From the NCBI GenBank assembly GCA_041397645.1, contig JAWKWE010000004.1:2046001-2110000 (forward strand): a stretch of DNA of 64,000 nt. Direction: 5' to 3'. A program made the translations under genes and the position numbers. Shown here piece by piece: positions 8,525-16,877 of this stretch (its first letter is position 1; each line of letters begins with the position of its first letter). The notes below the pieces were generated by a model. It had not been told where the DNA came from, did not search any database, and saw only the letters and a list, made by a program, of their open reading frames with translations. The DNA comes from Hyphomicrobiaceae bacterium. Its GTDB lineage: Bacteria; Pseudomonadota; Alphaproteobacteria; Rhizobiales; Hyphomicrobiaceae.

Positions 8525-8857
8525 TTAACGCGCGGGCTTGGGTCGTTTGCCCTGCTCGGTGCTTGGAGCGCAGAAGAGATCGTAAAGCGTGCCCATCATG
8601 CGCACTGCCCTCGGATCGGCGAGACGATAGTAAATCGTCTGAGCATCTCTCCGCGTGGCGACGATGCCGTTCGCGCGCAGCTTTGCAAGATGCTGCGATA
8701 ACGCTGATTGAGTGAGGCCGACCGCATCCTCAAGCGCCCCGACGGAGCGCTCTCCCAGGTTCAACTCGCATAAGATCCGCAGCCGACTGGAATTCGCCAA
8801 CACCTTGAGATAGTTGGCAACGTCCTGACTGCGCTCGGTCAAATCAATTGCGTTCAT
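8525..8857 (-). CDS. ArsR-family repressor, BigR/SqrR-like with two redox cysteines
   Basis: A 110-residue winged-helix repressor. ATG 8857 is preferred: the frame extends to 8938, but that extension does not look like the family and would overlap the divergent promoter. The HTH is 'VGLTQSALSQHLAKLRANGI' followed by VATRRDAQTIYYRL. Only two cysteines occur, C30 (RILCELN) and C96 (YDLFCAPS), 66 residues apart. That is the spacing of the cysteine pair that forms a disulfide or tetrasulfide in the BigR/SqrR persulfide sensors. Classical ArsR metal-site CxC motifs are missing. It converges on lipA and is divergent from the ion channel gene. I see no sulfide:quinone reductase or persulfide dioxygenase nearby, so its targets are unknown. 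Confidence 0.85.
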   Translation of the reverse strand: MNAIDLTERSQDVANYLKVLANSSRLRILCELNLGERSVGALEDAVGLTQSALSQHLAKLRANGIVATRRDAQTIYYRLADPRAVRMMGTLYDLFCAPSTEQGKRPKPAR

Positions 8858-9090
8858 GCCACTACTTAAGCAATCGCTAATATTCCAGTCAAGCGCGATC
8901 ACAGTCGCAGGGCGTACGCCACTTGCAAACCGATCCACGGCAAGTCCGCGAAGTCTGCAAGTCTAGCCCGGGGCTGTCGTTTTACTCGCGAGCGAATTAT
9001 GCTTTTCTGGCTCTGCCAACGAAGCTCCCCTTGCGTGCACCTCTTTTTTGCATAGACGGGCGACCAACTGGGGACATATCCGGAACCGGG

Positions 9091-9888
9091 ATGACATCGA
9101 GCAAGCAGGCCACGGGACAACCGACCCTCAAACAGAAACTGAACCACTACTACACGTCGCAAACCCCAGAGGGGCGGCGTTTCAGGTATGGCATTCTCGC
9201 GTTCGATCTTCTCGCGGTCTCATTCATCATAGCGACCTCGTTTGTGCCACGCTCCGAGTTCATGGAGGTGCTGGACGCCTTGTTCGGCATCATCATGCTC
9301 ACCGAATTCTCGGCGCGCATGTACAGTATGCGCGCGCCATTGCACGAACTTCTGCATCCCGCAACGTGGGCCGACGTAGCTGCAATAGCCTCGTTCCTCG
9401 CCCCCATCCTTGGCGAAGGAGCCGGCTTCTTGCGGATCATGCGAACGGTGCGTTTGCTGAGAACGTATCACCTGTTGAGTCAGCTTCGCCGCGACTTCAG
9501 CTACTTCCGGCGCAACGAAGAAATCATCCTCGCCAGCGTGAACCTCTGTGTCTTCCTATTTGTGATGACGGCGCTGGTCTACGAAACTCAGCACCTGACA
9601 AACCCGCAAATCAAGAACTACGCCGATGCGTTGTATTTCACCGTTACCGCACTCACAACCACGGGCTTCGGCGACATCACACTGCAAGGATCGGGCGGCA
9701 GGCTGATCTCAGTCGTCATCATGATCCTTGGCGTCACTCTGTTTATCAATCTGCTGCGCACTATCTTGCAACCCACCAAGGTGCGCTATCGCTGCCCGTC
9801 ATGCGGCTTGATGCGCCACGACTACGACGCCGTTCACTGCAAGGCGTGCGGCAACCTTCTCAATATCCCTGACGAGGGGAAGCTCTAA
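9091..9888 (+). CDS. voltage-gated-type K+ channel with C-terminal zinc ribbon
   Basis: A 265-residue inner-membrane ion channel; the start at 9091 gives the natural N-terminus (MTSSKQATGQ). Hydrophobic segments fit S1 (ILAFDLLAVSFIIATSF), S2, S3 and an S4-like helix with regularly spaced arginines (FLRIMRTVRLLRTYHLLSQL). S5, a pore loop with selectivity filter TTTGFGD (a TVGYGD variant) and S6 (LISVVIMILGVTLFINLL) follow. The C-terminus is a short zinc-ribbon, RYRCPSCGLMRHDY then HCKACGNLL, with two CxxC knuckles. An upstream extension to 8923 is open but looks non-coding. It is transcribed divergently from the ArsR gene. Gating and zinc binding are inferred. Confidence 0.85.
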   Translation: MTSSKQATGQPTLKQKLNHYYTSQTPEGRRFRYGILAFDLLAVSFIIATSFVPRSEFMEVLDALFGIIMLTEFSARMYSMRAPLHELLHPATWADVAAIASFLAPILGEGAGFLRIMRTVRLLRTYHLLSQLRRDFSYFRRNEEIILASVNLCVFLFVMTALVYETQHLTNPQIKNYADALYFTVTALTTTGFGDITLQGSGGRLISVVIMILGVTLFINLLRTILQPTKVRYRCPSCGLMRHDYDAVHCKACGNLLNIPDEGKL

Positions 9889-9893
9889 AGGCG

Positions 9894-10427
9894 TCAGCTC
9901 TTCGACTTCAGCAAAGCGTCGAGATTGGCCATCCCCTTCTCGAACATGCCGCCGACCATCTTGTCCATATCGACGAAGGCGCACACCATGCGTCCAGCAA
10001 AGCTGTTTTCGCCGCTCATGGTCCACGTCATGCGTGTTCCCTCCCCATCAGGCGCAAACGTAAATACCGTCTGACTTGTTCCTGGCATCGGCTTTACGAA
10101 TTCGAGGCGCATGGCAATGCGCTCATTGGGCTTGCTGTCGGTGATCGTCATCTTGCCTTCGCCGACATCACTGTTACCAGCCCATCCGAACACAGCCCCT
10201 TGCCCGGAGGGAGCGCCATCGAAAGTCGACTTGGCGTCGGGATCAAGCTTTGCCCACGGCGACCATTGCTGCCAATTGTGATAGTCGTTGACCTGCGCAA
10301 ACACGGCATCAGGGGGCGCATTGATGTGCGCTTCGCGGGTAATCGTGTACTGCGACGGTTGCAGGGCGATATAAATGCCGAAGGCCGTCAAGACGGCCAC
10401 GAGCGCCGCGGCTAACCACTTCAGCAT
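9894..10427 (-). CDS. SRPBCC (START-like) superfamily protein with membrane anchor
   Basis: A 177-residue protein starting at ATG 10427, eight bases after a GGAGGAG-type ribosome-binding site. One N-terminal hydrophobic helix (MLKWLAAALVAVLTAFGIYI) is followed by a polyketide cyclase/SRPBCC fold: ITREAHINAPPDAVFAQVND, YHNWQQWSPWAKLDP and a C-terminal helix ending in ANLDALLKSKS. Such proteins bind hydrophobic ligands in a helix-grip cavity; the ligand here is unknown. It converges with the channel gene, with only 5 bp between the stop codons. Confidence 0.82.
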   Translation of the reverse strand: MLKWLAAALVAVLTAFGIYIALQPSQYTITREAHINAPPDAVFAQVNDYHNWQQWSPWAKLDPDAKSTFDGAPSGQGAVFGWAGNSDVGEGKMTITDSKPNERIAMRLEFVKPMPGTSQTVFTFAPDGEGTRMTWTMSGENSFAGRMVCAFVDMDKMVGGMFEKGMANLDALLKSKS

Positions 10428-10666
10428 TGTCCTCGCTCCTCCCAACGCTTCTGGGCCCTCATGCCCGCCACGTTATTGAACGCCGTGTTCGACATTGCCG
10501 TATATCGCCGTCTGATAATTCAACCAAGCGTGACGTTGCCAGCCCACAATCTTACTCCAGTCATATAAACCAAGTTTGTCAGGAAGCGTTTCTACTAACG
10601 ACGTAGAATTTGACGGGCCGACGGCGAGCAGGCACGATCCCGCCCGGTCAATCAAGGCTTTGAGTT

Positions 10667-11575
10667 GTGCGTACGCAGGATACATCTGGAAGGCGGGGCG
10701 CGACGCTTGCTGGCGTGGGGGCTGCGCTTGCTTGTTTCGTCCTGATCACCGGGAAAACTTCACCTGCTGGAGCTTTCGAGGACAACGCGACGACCGCCGC
10801 CTCAACCTCCCAAGACGCAAGCAAGCCGGAGACCTCTGCTCAGTCCGGGACCACAACTTCCGACCCAGCAGATGTTGTCACCGACACTGCTGCGCAACCT
10901 GAGAGCGGCACGAAGCCGACATTGGTCGAAGAACTCACAATGAAGGTGTTTCTCGACAGGTTGATGCGTGCGGAAAGCGGTGGACGGCTCAACGCCCGCA
11001 ATCCCCGCTCCACTGCGTTTGGTCCTTACCAGTTCATCGCGTCGACCTGGCTTATGATTGCCAATAAGCACTTCACGAAAGAGATGGAAGGTCTGCGCGC
11101 CGACCAGGTTCTCGCCCTGCGAACCGATCTTGGTCTTTCACGGCGCGCGGCGGAAATCTATACCCATCAAAATGCGGCTTATCTCATCGCCCGAGGGCAC
11201 AGGGCAACGTTTCCCAACTTGCGTCTTGCCTTCCTGGTCGGGCCCAGCGCAGCCGCGCGTGTTTTGTCTGCCCCTGCAAATGCCGCTGCCAGCACCCTGC
11301 TCGGGGGCGGTGTAATTGCCGCCAATCCCTTCATGGCGCGGCTCACCGCAAGCGGGCTCGTCGCACGTGCTGCTCGCGATATCCTGGCTGATCCCGGCTC
11401 ACTTGCCGGTGTGACGCCGGATCCCGCATTGGTGCGCGCAGCAGCGAACGGTGAAGGGGACAGTAAGCGTCCAGCGATTGCAGTACCATGCGAGCTTTCG
11501 TTGCCATCGTGTCGTCGCTGGCTGGCGCTGGCCCAAAGGCGCGCCAATCGCAAACAGCGGCGCGCAAGCCGCTGA
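10667..11575 (+). CDS. lytic transglycosylase (SLT domain), exported
   Basis: A 302-residue periplasmic muramidase-type enzyme. The N-terminus (RRGATLAGVGAALACFVLIT then SPAGA) is a signal peptide, followed by a Ser/Thr/Ala-rich linker. The SLT fold occupies about residues 90-170: FLDRLMRAESGGRLNARNPR (with the catalytic Glu in AESGG) and STAFGPYQFIASTW. The C-terminal part (about 170-302) is Ala-rich with a basic tail, CRRWLALAQRRANRKQRR. The start is a GTG at 10667 with no strong ribosome-binding site, so it could be a little further downstream. It cleaves peptidoglycan to make 1,6-anhydro-muropeptides if active. Confidence 0.85.
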   Translation: MRTQDTSGRRGATLAGVGAALACFVLITGKTSPAGAFEDNATTAASTSQDASKPETSAQSGTTTSDPADVVTDTAAQPESGTKPTLVEELTMKVFLDRLMRAESGGRLNARNPRSTAFGPYQFIASTWLMIANKHFTKEMEGLRADQVLALRTDLGLSRRAAEIYTHQNAAYLIARGHRATFPNLRLAFLVGPSAAARVLSAPANAAASTLLGGGVIAANPFMARLTASGLVARAARDILADPGSLAGVTPDPALVRAAANGEGDSKRPAIAVPCELSLPSCRRWLALAQRRANRKQRRASR

Positions 11576-11702
11576 CGCGCACATCTTTAGGCTCGCAGCC
11601 AGCACAAGCCGATCAAGCAACATGTGTCGGAAAGGCCCAAGAATCCTCCGAATCTGCTAGATAGTTGAAGCTCCATCTTTGAACGATTCGAGGAGTTGCG
11701 AC

Positions 11703-11984
11703 ATGTCCGACAGAACCCAGCTCGCCATTGGCCGCAACACATTGAACGTTCCGCGCATCACCAAGCGCGCCCTCGAAGTTCTTCTGGCCACCTCCGTCAC
11801 CGGCATGGTGTCGCTACTCATTCTCCTGCTCAACAATGTGTTGACGGGGCGCGGCGGCTGGCTCAACGGCTTCGATGTATGGATGTCCTTCATCCGCCGG
11901 CCCGACATTCTGGGAACGATGGTGCTGACCGCAATCTGCACGGTCGCATTCCTGCAGTGGCAACGCGAGAGCGGAAAGCGCTAA
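11703..11984 (+). CDS. small membrane protein, two helices, unknown function
   Basis: A 93-residue protein starting at ATG 11703, with GAGGAG (11689-11694) upstream. Two hydrophobic segments are visible: VLLATSVTGMVSLLILLLNN and DILGTMVLTAICTVAFLQW, with basic residues before the first and after the second. Between them is a short polar stretch (GRGGWLNGFDVWMSFIRRP). It is isolated from its neighbours and I recognise no family. Confidence 0.7.
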   Translation: MSDRTQLAIGRNTLNVPRITKRALEVLLATSVTGMVSLLILLLNNVLTGRGGWLNGFDVWMSFIRRPDILGTMVLTAICTVAFLQWQRESGKR

Positions 11985-12052
11985 GCGCACGTCCTTCCGA
12001 TCGATGACAAAGCCTCACCGCGACGGCGTCGAGCACGCCGCCCTGGATATGC

Positions 12053-12622
12053 TTATCCGCCTTGCCACGCCTTGATCGCGTCGAACGGATAGATAAGCAT
12101 CAGGACATTGAGCGTGAGGTTGTCGCGGATCATGTACGCCATGAAGACCTCGATGCCGAAAAACATTGCGACACTCGCCCACACTGGCAGCACGGCGGCC
12201 ATCGCGAAGCCGATCATCATGGATGCGATATCGCACATGGAGTTGATGACGCTGTCACCGTAGTAGTCGAGCGATATCGTCGCCGCACGATAGCGATTGA
12301 TTATGAGAGGCGTGTTTTCGAGTATCTCCCACCCTGCCTCGATCGCGACAGCGGCCACAAAGCGCTGTCCGATGCTCCACTGCGGCGTCAACCACGAAAA
12401 CAGCGCATAGAACAGCAAGCCGTGCAGCACGTGGGAGAACGTGTACCAGTCGGTGAGGTGCTGGGAATTCTCCGAGCTGTGCACGACGCCATGCCACATC
12501 TTGATGGTGCCGCACGTACAAATGGGAACCCGCCCCATGGCGAGCAATATCAACGCCGTCACGATCATGATCGCAGCCGCAAATCGGGAGCTGTGTTTGT
12601 CGATTAGCGGTGCCAACTGCAC
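12053..12622 (-). CDS. DUF2585 (UPF0314) membrane protein
   Basis: A 189-residue multi-pass membrane protein of the UPF0314 family, confined largely to alphaproteobacteria. The family text is clear: GRVPICTCGTIKMWHGVVHS followed by SENSQHLTDWYTFSHVLHGL and GWEILENTPLIINRYRAATI. GTG 12622 is chosen because it sits 1 bp after the upstream gene's stop codon with GGAGA just before it; the frame remains open to 12673. Four or five hydrophobic segments are visible. Conserved His, Glu and Asn inside membrane regions hint at an enzymatic or metal role, but function is unknown. Confidence 0.88.
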   Translation of the reverse strand: MQLAPLIDKHSSRFAAAIMIVTALILLAMGRVPICTCGTIKMWHGVVHSSENSQHLTDWYTFSHVLHGLLFYALFSWLTPQWSIGQRFVAAVAIEAGWEILENTPLIINRYRAATISLDYYGDSVINSMCDIASMMIGFAMAAVLPVWASVAMFFGIEVFMAYMIRDNLTLNVLMLIYPFDAIKAWQGG

Positions 12623-12623
12623 G

Positions 12624-12938
12624 TCAGTTCTCCAGGGCAGCCGGTATGGCCTTTCGGGCCTTGCGCCGCGCACGCCAGCGCGTCCACGCCTCTACGAGCC
12701 CCCAGAGGATGAGAACTCCAAGAAGCACCGGCAGACTGACAAGCGCGGTCCATCCCAACACAAACATGGCAGACAACACGCCTCCAATGTCCACGCCGGC
12801 AATAGAGCACACCGAAGTTGAGGCTTCGTTGAGTTCGCAGCCCGCCAGGGCTGCTATCGTGGCGCTGACCAGAACGCTTGCCAATGGCAACAGGCACAAT
12901 ACGGACAAGGCCACGAAGAAGCGGCGAAGATGGCGCAT
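12624..12938 (-). CDS. small inner-membrane protein, unknown function
   Basis: A 104-residue protein with a hydrophobic N-terminus (RFFVALSVLCLLPLASVLVS) and a second pair of hydrophobic stretches (GVLSAMFVLGWTALVSLPVL, LGVLILWGLVEAW). It ends in a very basic tail, RWRARRKARKA. Two cysteines flank a polar loop (CELNEASTSVC) that would sit outside the membrane and could form a disulfide. It is translationally coupled to the DUF2585 gene downstream, 1 bp away. No family recognised. Confidence 0.75.
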   Translation of the reverse strand: MRHLRRFFVALSVLCLLPLASVLVSATIAALAGCELNEASTSVCSIAGVDIGGVLSAMFVLGWTALVSLPVLLGVLILWGLVEAWTRWRARRKARKAIPAALEN

Positions 12939-13101
12939 TTCTTCCCTCCTTGCGTTTCCCAGCTACGGCAAAGACCAATCCCGTCCTGATTTAGCCGATG
13001 GCCCAGCCAATGTCTGGCGTCTCAAGGACACGCAAACAGGCTAATCTCGCTTTGCGCCACAATAGGGGAGACACATCTCACCGCGGGGACGACAGGGAAG
13101 C

Positions 13102-13602
13102 TCAGATAAGCCAGCGGGGAACGCACGAGAGATAGTGTGCATAGTCCTCGCCGAAAGCCGCCATCAGATCGCGCTCCTCCTTCCGAATGACCGTAAGGTT
13201 CATCGCCAGGATGTAGATGGCAGCCGCCGCGATCGCCGCCGATACAGAAAACACCGCGATCGAGGCCAATGGTAGAAAGAAGGCAACGTAGATGGGATTG
13301 CGAGAGTAGCGGAAGATGCCCGACGTCACGAGGCGGCGCGGCTCACCAAATGTATTTGCCAGCAACGACAACCGCATGTGCCGCTGGATCGCAAGCACGC
13401 ATCCAAGAAACAGCAGGAAAGCCGCGACGGGGACATACAGCCCCGGCCCGCCGACAAGAATGCTCCTGGCCATCTGGGGGGAGGATGCCAGCATCATACC
13501 GATTGCGAACGATGCGCCACTGATCCAGGCCGACAGATCGATGCGGTTCAGCGCGCCCTTCAGTTCGACAACGGGTTCTTGCATTTCGACGCGGGCCAAC
13601 AT
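13102..13602 (-). CDS. isoprenylcysteine carboxyl methyltransferase-like (ICMT/PEMT) membrane protein
   Basis: A 166-residue membrane methyltransferase-like protein with the family's conserved C-terminal half: EPRRLVTSGIFRYSRNPIYV, then AFFLPLASIAVFS and KEERDLMAAFGEDYAHYLSC with final VPRWLI. The RYSRNP and E-R-x(7)-G-x-x-Y motifs form the SAM site in ICMT and PEMT relatives. Four hydrophobic segments are visible. An alternative start is ATG 13584. A second family member lies at 36058. The substrate is unknown; bacterial members methylate varied small molecules or lipids. Confidence 0.82.
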   Translation of the reverse strand: MLARVEMQEPVVELKGALNRIDLSAWISGASFAIGMMLASSPQMARSILVGGPGLYVPVAAFLLFLGCVLAIQRHMRLSLLANTFGEPRRLVTSGIFRYSRNPIYVAFFLPLASIAVFSVSAAIAAAAIYILAMNLTVIRKEERDLMAAFGEDYAHYLSCVPRWLI

Positions 13603-13907
13603 GGCAGACTTTCCCAGGCTGGCTGCGAAGCCGCCTTGTCAGGGCGTCACCGCAGCATTTGTCCATTACCGCGCCAAACACATCCCAATCTGAAACGCTG
13701 CGCGGCCAACTGAGGGTGAAAATGCAAGGCCAGGGCCAGCTCTTGAGGCCCGAAATGAGCGCCCTTAGAAGCGAATTAACGTTGGCTAACATGACCTGAC
13801 ATCCGTCCCTGGCCGTTAACACTTGCAGGGCGACACTAGCCGCCCTATTGCCCAAAGGCTCAGCGCCCGTGCGCGGGGCACTGAAAGAAGCCTAAGGAGC
13901 AGGCGTC
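13603..13907. other. intergenic region, nothing recognised
   Basis: 305 bp between divergent genes (ICMT-like and thioesterase). Promoters for both are expected here but I cannot assign boxes. No hairpin or small gene stands out. AAGGAG (13893-13898) is the ribosome-binding site of the next gene. Confidence 0.4.
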
Positions 13908-14318
13908 GTGGCAGATCTCTCTAAACTTCAGCCTGGCATTGAAGGCTCAGCGCGGATCAAGGTTGCTCCCGAGCGGATGGCACCGGCCATGGGCTCCGGC
14001 GGCGCGCCGGTTTTCGCCAGTCCCTCGATGATCGCGTTGATGGAAGGCGCCGCCGTCGACTGTGTGGAGAAGCTCCTGCCTGATGGACATCAAAGCCTGG
14101 GTACCCATCTCGATGTCCATCACATCTCAGCAACGCCGGAGGGGCTAACCGTGACGGCCCATGCCAAGTTGATCGCCGTGGACGGCCGCAAACTGACATT
14201 TGCCGTCGAAGCTCATGACGGTATCGAAACGATCGGCAAGGGCACCCATATCCGGGTTGTGGTGGACACGGCCCGCTTCATGGCGCGGTTGGCACAAAAA
14301 TCATCGGCGGGAGCCTAA
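13908..14318 (+). CDS. hotdog thioesterase, fluoroacetyl-CoA thioesterase (FlK)-like
   Basis: A 136-residue single hotdog-fold protein, GTG start at 13908 with AAGGAG ten bases before. The family text is APAMGSGGAPVFASPSMIAL followed by MEGAAVDCVEKLLPDGHQSL, then GTHLDVHHISATPEG and GRKLTFAVEAHDGIETIGKG. The Thr/Ser-Glu-His catalytic set of FlK-type thioesterases appears to be represented by S38, E46 and the His in HHIS, which I judge by eye. Most family members hydrolyse unknown acyl-CoAs rather than fluoroacetyl-CoA. Confidence 0.82.
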   Translation: MADLSKLQPGIEGSARIKVAPERMAPAMGSGGAPVFASPSMIALMEGAAVDCVEKLLPDGHQSLGTHLDVHHISATPEGLTVTAHAKLIAVDGRKLTFAVEAHDGIETIGKGTHIRVVVDTARFMARLAQKSSAGA

Positions 14319-14438
14319 GGGCCGGGCTGGGCCAAGCCCCGCCATCATTGCCGCTTTTATGGCTTCTGCACACGGCATGCTAAGACGATCGGAAAAGGGT
14401 GCGGGGAGCGGGAGCCCACTCATGGAGTGCATATCGCG

Positions 14439-15722
14439 ATGTTGAGACGTTTGATGCTCGTGTTGGGCCTGATGGCACTGACCGCGGCTGGCGCACCATT
14501 CGCGCACGCAGAAGAATGCACGGCCACCGACTATGCGGCCGCAGTCGACCGCTCGGGCGCGGAGCTGAGCAAAGCGAGCCGCGCTGTTCAGCCGAAGATC
14601 CAGCAACGTATGAGGCGCTACCAGGAAGCGACTGGGCTTTCCGACACCGATTACGAGGATGCCGCGCTGCAGGCGATTCACGACGATCAGCTGGATCAGC
14701 TCGACGCCAAGAGCAGCGAGTTGCTGCTGAAAATAGACAGCCTTGGTCGTCTGCCCGACGGCAAACCTCCTAGCTGCGCGGAAGTTGCCGATATCGACGC
14801 GTTAGGCAAGGAACTGTTGGGCATCGTGCGAACCAAGTCGGACTACATCCTGGAGCGCCTTGATGCCAAGATAGCGGAAGCCGAAGCCAAGAGCGGGCGC
14901 GTCGCCTCGGCGGGCAAAGCAGACCCTGCAAAAAGCGAAGCGCCAAGCACCGAAGTCAAGAAGACTGAGGCAGCAAAGACTGAAACCTCAAAGGCCGAGA
15001 CACCCAAGAGCGAAGTCGCGAAGTCTGCGGCGCCCGCAACGAAGTCTCAAACTCCCAAAGCTGAGCCGAAGGCAGCAAAGGCAGAGCCCAAACCCGCGGC
15101 GAAGCCACAGGTTGCTATGCGCGACGATTGGTCGGCAAAGACCAAACCCAATGCTGGCTACCAAGCCGATCCCGATGAAAGTGTGCCGGTACCCGTGCCT
15201 GCACCAGGCGGGGCAGGTTCCGCTGCTGGGGAACCTGATGGTTATTCGATCGAGGAAATCCGCGACGCCACGCGCGGCTTCTTCGGCACTATCTCGACCA
15301 ACCTTGCCAGCGTGATCGAGCACGCATTCAAAACCTCGGGCCGGCCCACCGCGTATGTACTCGGCACGGAGGGTGGCGGCGCTTTCCTGGCCGGCCTTCG
15401 CTTCGGTGAGGGCACACTTTACATGCGCCATCGGCCAGAGACGCGAAAGGTGTGGTGGCACGGACCTTCAATTGGCGGCGATTTCGGCGCCTCGGGAACA
15501 CGCACCATGTTCCTGATATATAAGCTGGACAATGAGCAAGGCCTCTACCGCAGCTTTACGGGCGTCGATGGATCGGCGTTCTTCGTCGGTGGCGTCGGAA
15601 TGACGGTCCTCAAGGGCGGAGACGTCATTATGGCGCCCATTCGCACGGGGCTTGGTTTGAGGGTGGGCGCCAATGTCGGCTACGTGCGCTTTACACCGAC
15701 AGCGACATGGAACCCATTTTGA
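14439..15722 (+). CDS. EipA (DUF1134) envelope integrity domain with long Lys/Ala/Pro-rich N-terminal extension
   Basis: A 427-residue exported protein. The C-terminal part (about 269-427) is a clear DUF1134/EipA domain: YSIEEIRDATRGFFGTISTN, YVLGTEGGGAFLAGLRFGEG, VDGSAFFVGGVGMTVLKGGD and the terminal VRFTPTATWNPF. EipA is a periplasmic envelope-integrity factor in Brucella and relatives, normally about 200 residues. Here it is preceded by a signal peptide, a predicted helical Cys-containing domain (about 25-150) and a degenerate repeat of KAETPKSE-like units (about 155-235), which would make a long flexible spacer. ATG 14439 is preferred over GTG 14427 because GGAG then has normal spacing. 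It ends at a strong terminator. Confidence 0.9.
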   Translation: MLRRLMLVLGLMALTAAGAPFAHAEECTATDYAAAVDRSGAELSKASRAVQPKIQQRMRRYQEATGLSDTDYEDAALQAIHDDQLDQLDAKSSELLLKIDSLGRLPDGKPPSCAEVADIDALGKELLGIVRTKSDYILERLDAKIAEAEAKSGRVASAGKADPAKSEAPSTEVKKTEAAKTETSKAETPKSEVAKSAAPATKSQTPKAEPKAAKAEPKPAAKPQVAMRDDWSAKTKPNAGYQADPDESVPVPVPAPGGAGSAAGEPDGYSIEEIRDATRGFFGTISTNLASVIEHAFKTSGRPTAYVLGTEGGGAFLAGLRFGEGTLYMRHRPETRKVWWHGPSIGGDFGASGTRTMFLIYKLDNEQGLYRSFTGVDGSAFFVGGVGMTVLKGGDVIMAPIRTGLGLRVGANVGYVRFTPTATWNPF

Positions 15723-15765
15723 AGCACAGACTCCTGCGACAGAATTTGGATCGAAACGCCAAACA

Positions 15766-15793
15766 AAAAGCCCGGCGAAGTCGCCGGGCTTTT
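15766..15793. terminator. bidirectional terminator between eipA-like and L,D-transpeptidase genes
   Basis: A stem AAAAGCCCGGCGA / TCGCCGGGCTTTT with a two-base centre (AG). The A-run on one side and T-run on the other let it serve both convergent genes. Confidence 0.85.
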
Positions 15794-15814
15794 CATTGAG
15801 CAAAGCTCTGGATC

Positions 15815-16663
15815 TCACCACCATCCGTTGCTGGCGGAGCCGTACTTTTTATAATAGTAGCGGCGCGCCTGTGCGTTTGACTTTTTGCTGTTGGCGTAAG
15901 CAGGCTTTTTCCCCTTCTTGACGAAGTTCGGATTGTAAGCCGAAGAGGGAGAAGAGCCAAAGTCGAACAGGCTCCAACCGCTGTTCTGGCTGGCGTACTT
16001 CTGCGCTGGAGCGGACTTACGAGCAATCGCCGGCGCGCTGTACTTCGGCGTGCCATAGACCGAAACGCGCGTCATCTTGAGACCGTGCTTGTGCACGAGG
16101 TTGTAGAATGTCTTGGCATTGCTCGGCGCAAGGCGAATGCAGCCATGCGAAGCCGGACGGCCCAGGTACTTCGTGGCGTAAGTTGCGTGAACCGCAACGC
16201 CGCCGTTGATGAAGACGGCATGGGGCATCGGCGCGTTATCGTATTTGCGCGAGTACCACATCTTGGCGGTCCACTGGGGACGGAACGTTCCGCGCGGCGT
16301 GGGATGGCTGGCGGTGCCTGACGAGATCGGCCACGAATACTTGACGTTTCCGTATTCGCGAACGGTCAGTGTCTGTGATGCAAGGTCAATCGAAACTTTC
16401 AACGTGGGATCGGGAAGCGGCGCCGGTTGGGCTTTCGCTTCGGCCTCCGCAGGTTGCGATTCCGGCGTTGTCTTGGCTTCAGGTGTGGTTGCTTCGGAGG
16501 GAGTTTGCTCTTTGACCGAACTGCCGGAATCCTCCAGCAGATCCGAACTCTCATCTGCCTTTGCAACAACCGTCGCATCTTGTTTGGCCGGCTCGGCTTG
16601 GGCCATTGAAGCGTCTGACAACATAGTCAGACAAGCCAACGCCAAAATGCCTTTACGCAACAT
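15815..16663 (-). CDS. L,D-transpeptidase (YkuD fold), exported
   Basis: A 282-residue periplasmic enzyme of peptidoglycan cross-linking or lipoprotein attachment. ATG 16663 follows GGAG by seven bases and opens a signal peptide (MLRKGILALACLTMLSDASM). Residues about 25-90 are an acidic, Glu/Thr/Pro-rich linker. The YkuD domain runs about 92-200 with the active site YLGRPASHGCIRLAPSNAKT (catalytic Cys and His). A basic, Tyr/Ser-rich tail of about 80 residues (ending in KKYGSASNGWW) follows. The next gene upstream on the same strand is a second, minimal member. Confidence 0.93.
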   Translation of the reverse strand: MLRKGILALACLTMLSDASMAQAEPAKQDATVVAKADESSDLLEDSGSSVKEQTPSEATTPEAKTTPESQPAEAEAKAQPAPLPDPTLKVSIDLASQTLTVREYGNVKYSWPISSGTASHPTPRGTFRPQWTAKMWYSRKYDNAPMPHAVFINGGVAVHATYATKYLGRPASHGCIRLAPSNAKTFYNLVHKHGLKMTRVSVYGTPKYSAPAIARKSAPAQKYASQNSGWSLFDFGSSPSSAYNPNFVKKGKKPAYANSKKSNAQARRYYYKKYGSASNGWW

Positions 16664-16877
16664 CACCAACTCCAATCTCAGGAACTAAACGCTCGAATGC
16701 GCGACAACAATTATACGATAAACGGTGCCGAATGCTTAACGAGATGGACGATTTGCAGGATTAGATGGCATTCCTGCCACGCACCCAACCTCCCCCTATC
16801 CAATTGTCTTTTCGAACTATTTTCATTCGTCTCGACCGGCCTCATTTTAGTGCTTCAATAAAATGCCGGCATAGAAG

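Noticed and set aside
10473..10685. A 70-codon minus-strand frame in the gap before the lytic transglycosylase
   Set aside because: Aromatic-rich and protein-like by eye, but there is no ribosome-binding site or recognisable family, and it overlaps the transglycosylase start.
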